Source of the DNA: CAWGJF01 sp963822905
GTDB taxonomy: Bacteria; Bacteroidota; Ignavibacteria; Ignavibacteriales; Ignavibacteriaceae
Reading direction: 5' to 3'
NCBI GenBank assembly: GCA_963822905.1
Contig: CAWGJF010000002.1
Coordinates: 558,001 to 622,000 of the forward strand
Length of the DNA stretch: 64,000 bases
Each line of letters opens with the position of its first letter. Positions within the stretch are counted from its first letter, which is position 1. A program made the position numbers and the translations under genes. Under the pieces are notes generated by a model that was not told the DNA's origin, searched no databases, and saw only the letters and a program-made list of their open reading frames with translations. Shown here piece by piece: positions 58,859-64,000 of this stretch.

Positions 58859-61213
58859 TTAAAGGTTCAAATTCACTCCGACATTAAAAAACCTTTTTGA
58901 GAAAATCTGTGGAACACCAATTGGATACCTTGTTAAAGGAAAGATTGTATAATAATTGTAATCTGCAATATTATTTTTATCAAATACATTTAATACTTCA
59001 GCCGTAAAAGTAATATAGGTTTTTTCATCAAGATCAAACTTAAAACTTAATCCCATATCCACTCTGAAATAGAAAGGAAAAACACCTACGGAACTATAAT
59101 CTGTTTCTAAATTCGTCAATCCTGTTTCGGCATCGATTTTCGAGACTTTCGGATGATATAACATTCCTGACCCAAACAACAATCTTACATGTGATTGAAA
59201 GTTAGGAAGCCTTTTTATTTTATCCTGCAAAAAAACTTTGAATGTATGTCTTTGGTCAAGCAGGCTTCTCCTGTATCCGGATGAGTTATCGTTCGGCTTT
59301 TCTTTTGCATTCAGATAGCTGTAACCAACCCAGCTTTTTATTCCTTCCACAATTTCTCCGCTGTACTGGAAATCAAATCCATAAGCATAGCCATCAAGTT
59401 CGTTTGCCCCATTATATTGTATTTGAAAGTTCTCGATATTATAAGGGATCATATCAAAGTTTCTTTTATAAAAAACTTCAAGCTGGTACCTGTCCTGTTC
59501 ACTTTTCCTGTAATCCCATCCAAGTAAAAAGTGAATTGATTTTTGAGAACTTAAACCTTTATCAGCGGCCGGGTTGTCGCGTAATTCATAAACAAAAGGA
59601 GGCTGAAAATAATAACCTGAGCTTAAACTTATAGTCTGGTTTTCATTTGGGAAAAAATAAAATGATATCCGCGGACTGGTCATGAATTCTTTGTTATAAT
59701 TGTAGTACAGTAATCTGATTCCTGCGTTCAAAGTAAATAGCCTATTAAAATTAATATCATCCTGTATATAAAAGGCAGTAGAGTTAAAGTTATAAGACTG
59801 CCTGCCTTCTCTAAATAAAGGAAGCTCTAGTGTCGAATCCGGACCAATCTCGTAACGATTTTCATACAAAGAATTGCTAAAACGATTTACTCTGAATTCA
59901 AGCCCACATTCAAATGTGTGAATATCTTTTTTGAAAACTAACTTAGGGTTTATCTCAAAAATTGAAAGATTTAATGAATTGTTAACCTCTTCAAACCTGT
60001 ACTTGAGAAATAATTTGTTATTCTCTGGATCATAAGCTGATTCCGAGAAATAAATATCTTCCTGTAAATCGGTCTTTTCTTTTTCATAATTTGTAAGAAT
60101 CGAAGCTGCAATCCTGAAGAACAGATCATCATTAAATTTGTTCTTATACTTTAATCCATATAAATCTGTATGAAATGATGAGTTTCTTTCACCGTTAAAA
60201 TTAATTGATACTTCTTTTACATCAAGGAAACTTGTTTGAAAATTACCTTTCCAGTTTTCTGGTTTCAGATCATATTCGTTAATTGCATTAACAAATAAAA
60301 ATTCAATTGATGAGTGATCAGTTAATGAAAAATTAGCGAGTGCCTGAATATCAAAATATGCCGGGCTGTAATTTCCCTTACGTTGAAGCCTGTTTCCGAA
60401 CAAAGATGGGTATGCATATCTGATTCCACCAGTAAGGCTCCATCTTTCAAACTTCTTTGAACCTGAAATTCCTGCGTGTAAAAGATCAGCAGCAAGATTT
60501 ACTTCAAGCTGTGATTTATCAGGAACTTTATATTCAACTTCGAGTACTGAAGAAAGTTTATCTCCAAGAGTAGAGGGAAATGCTCCGCCGAAAAATTTGA
60601 TGTCCTTAACAAGATCGGGATTTAGTAATGATTGGCTTTCCTCAAGTCCTTCTCTCACTAGAAAAGGTCTGTAAATTTCATATCCATTCAGATAGATTAG
60701 ATTCTGATCATAATTGCCGCCTCTTACATTATAACCCGTTGAGAGTTCGTCATTTGACACCACTCCGGGTAGAATTTTTACGCTTCTTAAAACATCATTA
60801 AAGATTGTCGGCATCTTCCTGATATTCTCTCCTTCAATTTCTCTTACAACAGTAGAATTAGGATACTTCTCTCCGACTATATTTACTTCGCTTTGTTTTA
60901 TTGTTGTAGGGAGAAGAGGAACGTTAAGTTCGTATTTTTTTTGTTTTGAAGAGAGATTTATATTTATTGTTTGTGATTCATACCCGACATAACTGAATAC
61001 GATTTTATAGTTTCCTGTGCTCAGATTTATGATGTAATTTCCATCCTGATCAGTTGTTGCGCCTTCACCTGTAGAATCAACAATTATGTTGGCATTTATC
61101 AGGGGTTGGTTAGTCTGCTGATCGGTGACTTCGCCGTATACCTTTGTAAAGTTTTGAGCTTTAACAGAAAAATAAAATAGTAATACTAAAACAGAAACTG
61201 CATAAATACGCAA
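58859..61213 (-). CDS. TonB-dependent receptor
   Basis: 784 residues. A signal peptide (MRIYAVSVLVLLFYFSVKA) is followed by a carboxypeptidase-like beta-sandwich (KVYGEVTDQQTNQPLINANI, about residues 22-105), the plug domain (MPTIFNDVLRSVKILPGVVS, then GYNVRGGNYDQNLIYLNGYE) and an outer-membrane barrel ending KRFFNVGVNLNL, with a final aromatic/hydrophobic strand. The ligand is unknown. It lies alone on the minus strand. Confidence 0.92.
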   Translation of the reverse strand: MRIYAVSVLVLLFYFSVKAQNFTKVYGEVTDQQTNQPLINANIIVDSTGEGATTDQDGNYIINLSTGNYKIVFSYVGYESQTININLSSKQKKYELNVPLLPTTIKQSEVNIVGEKYPNSTVVREIEGENIRKMPTIFNDVLRSVKILPGVVSNDELSTGYNVRGGNYDQNLIYLNGYEIYRPFLVREGLEESQSLLNPDLVKDIKFFGGAFPSTLGDKLSSVLEVEYKVPDKSQLEVNLAADLLHAGISGSKKFERWSLTGGIRYAYPSLFGNRLQRKGNYSPAYFDIQALANFSLTDHSSIEFLFVNAINEYDLKPENWKGNFQTSFLDVKEVSINFNGERNSSFHTDLYGLKYKNKFNDDLFFRIAASILTNYEKEKTDLQEDIYFSESAYDPENNKLFLKYRFEEVNNSLNLSIFEINPKLVFKKDIHTFECGLEFRVNRFSNSLYENRYEIGPDSTLELPLFREGRQSYNFNSTAFYIQDDINFNRLFTLNAGIRLLYYNYNKEFMTSPRISFYFFPNENQTISLSSGYYFQPPFVYELRDNPAADKGLSSQKSIHFLLGWDYRKSEQDRYQLEVFYKRNFDMIPYNIENFQIQYNGANELDGYAYGFDFQYSGEIVEGIKSWVGYSYLNAKEKPNDNSSGYRRSLLDQRHTFKVFLQDKIKRLPNFQSHVRLLFGSGMLYHPKVSKIDAETGLTNLETDYSSVGVFPFYFRVDMGLSFKFDLDEKTYITFTAEVLNVFDKNNIADYNYYTIFPLTRYPIGVPQIFSKRFFNVGVNLNL

Positions 61214-61320
61214 AGAAAACCCCTCGTAATTAATGTTAATTATGCAGTATCAAAAATTCGATCAGCAACTCTGAAATTGTTGGATGCAATTAAAAGGATT
61301 TTTCAAAAGTGTGCAAGGTA

Positions 61321-61710
61321 TTAAAATTTCATCATCGGGGTGGCTCTCTGGCAAAGCTGAACACACAATCCAAACGGATCGCGAAGAGTTGCCAGGTGTG
61401 AACCGTCTTCCAGTTTCAGATCTTCTTCAAGTTTAGCACCGGCTTCAATTAACTTTTGTTTAATTGCTTCTGCATCATCCACCATAAATGCAAAATGAAA
61501 TTCAAGCAGATGTGCATTTTTATGATCCGGAATTTTAGCAGCTGGATTATTGTATAATTCCATTATAACCCTTCCTGAAGTATCTGCAAGGAAGTGAGTG
61601 TGCGGTGGTTTATCTAAACTCTTAACTACTTTCATATCAAGATTATCAACATACCATTTAGCAATCTCTATGGGTTGTTCTACGTTAAGTGCAAAGTGTT
61701 CAAATATCAT
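61321..61710 (-). CDS. VOC-family (glyoxalase-fold) protein
   Basis: 129 residues. FEHFALNVEQPIEIAKWYVD is the first beta-alpha-beta unit with the metal-site His; LLEFHFAFMVDDAEAIKQKL starts the second, ending GSHLATLRDPFGLCVQLCQR. Metal ligands His and Glu are in the usual places. Members act as dioxygenases, glyoxalases or drug-binding proteins; nothing here narrows the choice. Confidence 0.88.
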   Translation of the reverse strand: MIFEHFALNVEQPIEIAKWYVDNLDMKVVKSLDKPPHTHFLADTSGRVIMELYNNPAAKIPDHKNAHLLEFHFAFMVDDAEAIKQKLIEAGAKLEEDLKLEDGSHLATLRDPFGLCVQLCQRATPMMKF

Positions 61711-61792
61711 AATTGTATCCTTATCTGAAAATTTTTAATTAGTTTTAACAGTAAAATAAAATTTTGATTCTTAATTAAATAATAAATCGAAA

Positions 61793-62455
61793 ATGAAAAT
61801 AAGTGCTATAATTACCGGAACAACCGGTATGGTAGGGGAAGGTGTTCTGCACGAATGCCTTAATCATCCGGATGTGGAATCTGTTTTAATTATTAACAGG
61901 CGGCATTTTGATTTGGAGCATCCGAAATTAAAGGAGATCATTCACAATGATTTTTATAACTTCTCTTCAATAGTGGACAAACTAAAAGGTTTTAGCGCCT
62001 GTTACCATTGTCTCGGGACTACATCAGTTGGGAAGAAGGAAGATGAATATGCCAAAATAACATTTTCAATAACTAAAGCATTAGCAGATACACTTTTCAA
62101 AATAAATCCCGGAATGACTTTCTGTTATATTTCGGGAGCAGGGACAGATAGTTCTGAAAATGGGAAATCAATGTGGGCAAGAGTGAAGGGGAAAACGGAA
62201 AATTACCTGCTGAATCTTGGATTCAGTAAAACTTTTATGTTTAGACCGGGTTTTATTATTCCGACCAAAGGATTCAAAAACACTTTAAAGCTTTATAAAA
62301 TATTCTGGCCCTTGATTCCGGTTATTAAACTATTCTTTTCAAAATCACTTTTGACATTGAGTGAAATCGGACAGGCAATGATAAACTCTGCAATAAAAGA
62401 TTATGATAAAAAAGTGTTAGAAGTAAAAGACATTAAAACATTAGCATTAAAATAA
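61793..62455 (+). CDS. NAD(P)-binding Rossmann protein (atypical SDR)
   Basis: 220 residues. The nucleotide-binding start is AIITGTTGMVGEGVLHECLN (TGxxGxxG), then VLIINRRHFDLEHP. YHCLGTTSVGKKEDEY and CYISGAGTDSSENGKSMWAR, with a Tyr/Lys-like region, suggest an atypical short-chain reductase of the HTATIP2/YwnB type. The substrate is unknown. It starts 82 bp from the VOC gene in the opposite direction and is followed by a GNAT gene after 2 bp. Confidence 0.85.
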   Translation: MKISAIITGTTGMVGEGVLHECLNHPDVESVLIINRRHFDLEHPKLKEIIHNDFYNFSSIVDKLKGFSACYHCLGTTSVGKKEDEYAKITFSITKALADTLFKINPGMTFCYISGAGTDSSENGKSMWARVKGKTENYLLNLGFSKTFMFRPGFIIPTKGFKNTLKLYKIFWPLIPVIKLFFSKSLLTLSEIGQAMINSAIKDYDKKVLEVKDIKTLALK

Positions 62456-62457
62456 TT

Positions 62458-63042
62458 ATGAACCTAAATTTCAAACCATTTCCAGTACTAACATCAAAAA
62501 GATTAGTCTTTAGAAGAATTAAAAGAGCAGATGTAAATGAAGTCCTTTTTTTAAGATCCGATTCAAGAGTTCTTAATTACCTTGATAAAGTTCCTGCAAA
62601 GACAAAAAAAGATGCATACAAATTCATAAAGATTGTCCAGGATGCTGAAAAAAATACTGATGGAATAACCTGGGGGATCACGCTTAAAAATGAAAATGAA
62701 GTTATTGGTACAATTGCGTTCTGGAGAATGCAAAAAGAACATTACCGTGCAGAAATAGGTTATGTGCTTCATCCAAATTACTGGGGAAAAGGAATAATGC
62801 ATGAGGCAATAGCTGAAGTGATTAAATATGGATTTGAAGTAATGAAGCTGCATTCAATAGAAGCGAATGTAAATCCAGCAAATAGGGCCTCAATCGGAGT
62901 ACTTGAAAAAAATGGTTTTAAAAGAGAGGCTTACTTTAGAGAGAATTATTACTTTGACGGAAAATTTTTAGATTCGGCTATTTATTCCTTAATAGTTTCT
63001 GATTATGATAAGATTAAGTTAAGTAAAACGAAGACAATATAA
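62458..63042 (+). CDS. GNAT acetyltransferase, RimJ/RimL-like
   Basis: 194 residues. LTSKRLVFRRIKRADVNEVL is the RimJ/RimL-type start. AEIGYVLHPNYWGKGIMHEA has the acetyl-CoA-binding Q/RxxGxG-type loop (here WGKGI), and SIEANVNPANRASIGVLEKN with GFKREAYFREN forms motif B. Such enzymes acetylate ribosomal protein N-termini or small amines. It is probably co-transcribed with the preceding gene. Confidence 0.9.
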   Translation: MNLNFKPFPVLTSKRLVFRRIKRADVNEVLFLRSDSRVLNYLDKVPAKTKKDAYKFIKIVQDAEKNTDGITWGITLKNENEVIGTIAFWRMQKEHYRAEIGYVLHPNYWGKGIMHEAIAEVIKYGFEVMKLHSIEANVNPANRASIGVLEKNGFKREAYFRENYYFDGKFLDSAIYSLIVSDYDKIKLSKTKTI

Positions 63043-63116
63043 GTAAATTCTTAAATGGTGATATTATTTGACGATAAGCCAAAACATCTTTTTAATTTTT
63101 AAAAATCAGTGGAATA

Positions 63117-63578
63117 ATGGCAGGAACATTTTCACAAATTTATATTCAAGTTGTATTCGCGGTGAAAGGACGTGAAAACCTAATTGATAAAAAATGGAAG
63201 AGCGATCTGAATAAATATATAGCTGGAATTATAAAAGGAAAGGGGCAGAAACCAATTATTGTTAATGGAATGCCGGATCATATACACGCATTCATTGGTT
63301 TAAAACCAGCTATGGCTATTTCAGATTTAGTAAGAGACCTTAAAAATAATTCTTCAAATTTTATTAATGATAATCACCTGGTTAAGGGTAAGTTCTCTTG
63401 GCAGGAAGGATACGGAGCTTTTTCATATTCACATTCACACATCGAAAGAGTATTTAAGTATATTAAGAATCAGGAAGTTCATCATAGAAAGAAAACATTT
63501 CGTGACGAATATCTGGAATTATTGGAAAAGTTTGAAATAGAACATAGTAATAGATATTTGTTTGAATGGATTAAATAA
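63117..63578 (+). CDS. IS200-type / REP-associated tyrosine (HUH) transposase
   Basis: 153 residues. The HUH motif is in NGMPDHIHAFIGLKPAM (His-hydrophobic-His), with the start FSQIYIQVVFAVKGRENLI. The helix GYGAFSYSHSHIERVFKYIK carries the catalytic tyrosine, and KNQEVHHRKKTFRDEY follows. Such enzymes cut and join single-stranded DNA at short hairpins. Four 13-bp hairpins lie directly downstream (63589-63754). There is no tnpB, so it may be a domesticated single-copy RAYT or a short IS200. The open frame is intact. Confidence 0.88.
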   Translation: MAGTFSQIYIQVVFAVKGRENLIDKKWKSDLNKYIAGIIKGKGQKPIIVNGMPDHIHAFIGLKPAMAISDLVRDLKNNSSNFINDNHLVKGKFSWQEGYGAFSYSHSHIERVFKYIKNQEVHHRKKTFRDEYLELLEKFEIEHSNRYLFEWIK

Positions 63579-63588
63579 TAATTATGTC

Positions 63589-63754
63589 ACTCCTTTGGAG
63601 TTTTAATCACATTTTTAGTGATATGCATTATAATAATTCCAGTCCTTCGGACTTTGTTAAATAAATAAGTTAAACTCAAGAAATATATGGAACACCGAAG
63701 GTGTGAGACTATTATAAAAAAACAAATATAGAGGATAAAGAACCTCGACGAGGT
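63589..63754. repeat. Four REP-type hairpins downstream of the transposase
   Basis: Hairpins with 5-bp stems and 3-base loops: ACTCC-TTT-GGAGT (63589-63601), AGTCC-TTC-GGACT (63641-63653), ACACC-GAA-GGTGT (63692-63704) and ACCTC-GAC-GAGGT (63742-63754). The first two have pyrimidine loops; the last two read as inverted copies. An extra ATCAC/GTGAT pair lies at 63606-63622. The arrangement recalls paired REP elements (BIMEs). Confidence 0.75.
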
Positions 63755-63764
63755 GAAATAGAAG

Positions 63765-64000
63765 ATGGACGATTCTGGAGAAAAACTAAAAAAAATATAT
63801 ATGTACGACTATAAACAAAACGGATTTTTTGCCCAGGTAACAGGAAAGATGGAAGCTCTTGCAGAGGAGGAATTAACAGTACTTGGTGCAACCGATATTA
63901 AACAAGCCTACAAAGGTGTTTATTTCAAGACAGACAACTCAACCCTTTATAAAATAAATTATTCGTCACGTCTGCTCTCAAGAGTGCTTGCACCATTAGT
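63765..64000 (+). CDS. THUMP-domain 23S rRNA methyltransferase, RlmL-like (N-terminal part)
   Basis: 78 residues in the window; the rest lies beyond its end. From the ATG at 63765 (an in-frame ATG at 63801 is the alternative) the protein reads NGFFAQVTGKMEALAEEELT, then LGATDIKQAYKGVYFK and NYSSRLLSRVLAPL. This matches the N-terminal ferredoxin-like and THUMP region of RlmL/RlmK-type enzymes that make m2G2445 in 23S rRNA. The last REP-like hairpin ends 10 bp before the start. Confidence 0.8.
   Translation, partial: MDDSGEKLKKIYMYDYKQNGFFAQVTGKMEALAEEELTVLGATDIKQAYKGVYFKTDNSTLYKINYSSRLLSRVLAPL

Overview
The window is a low-GC chromosomal segment that most likely comes from Ignavibacteria or a close relative in the Bacteroidota/Chlorobiota group. 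The main evidence is two proteins ending in a type IX secretion sorting domain with the NYPNPFNP signature common in that group. Two TonB-type receptors with carboxypeptidase-like N-terminal domains, a GWxTD-type protein, DUF5683 and PASTA proteins and a class 1B dihydroorotate dehydrogenase fit the same picture. The assignment is an inference from gene content; no rRNA gene is present.

Layout. 1-2.9 kb: minus-strand nuoA-B-C-D-H, cut by the window edge. 3-13.9 kb: plus-strand housekeeping genes (manC, a divergent RpiB homologue, pyrK-pyrD, folC, rho, a GWxTD protein, pdxA, a methyltransferase, ftsE), meeting minus-strand tadA-adk. 15-19 kb: tRNA-Arg(UCG), two tiny membrane-protein ORFs, a radical SAM enzyme and a secreted polysaccharide deacetylase. 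19-22.5 kb: minus-strand proline dehydrogenase, an aldolase resembling 4-hydroxy-2-oxoglutarate aldolase, and an EamA transporter, a plausible proline/hydroxyproline catabolic group.

22.8-28.3 kb is the accessory island. Three diverged repeats of 190-250 bp lie just downstream of minus-strand genes and have the layout of integron attC sites, with TAAC/GTTA core sites at both ends. I read it as an integrase-less cassette array (CALIN type). It carries an HNH-like protein, a frameshifted secreted protein, a compact restriction-modification module (PD-(D/E)XK-like protein, small protein, B3-HNH nuclease, beta-class DNA methyltransferase) and a gene with a displaced C-terminus. Beside it is a degenerate 42-bp tandem repeat.

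29.3-34.3 kb: one very large multi-PAS hybrid histidine kinase. 34.4-38.2 kb: tRNA-Arg(ACG) and the lysine/diaminopimelate operon dapA-dapB-dapH-lysC. 38-45.4 kb: a TonB-type receptor, an M20 hydrolase, rqcH and a POT peptide transporter. 45.6-55 kb: a long plus-strand run (PASTA protein, rpe, folP, cdaA, glycosyltransferase, CHAD protein, UPF0173 hydrolase, parA-parB, DUF5683, zinc-ribbon membrane protein, class III aminotransferase) meeting a Ppx/GppA gene. 56-64 kb: aroQ, a MerR regulator, tRNA-Pro(GGG), a sorting-domain protein, another TonB-type receptor, small enzymes, a REP-associated-type transposase with four short hairpins, and the start of an RlmL-like RNA methyltransferase.

Links between genes: TadA makes inosine-34 in tRNA-Arg(ACG), and both genes are here. 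dapA-dapB-dapH-lysC is a nearly contiguous acetylase-type lysine pathway. The strongest candidate for something new is the cassette array and its restriction module.
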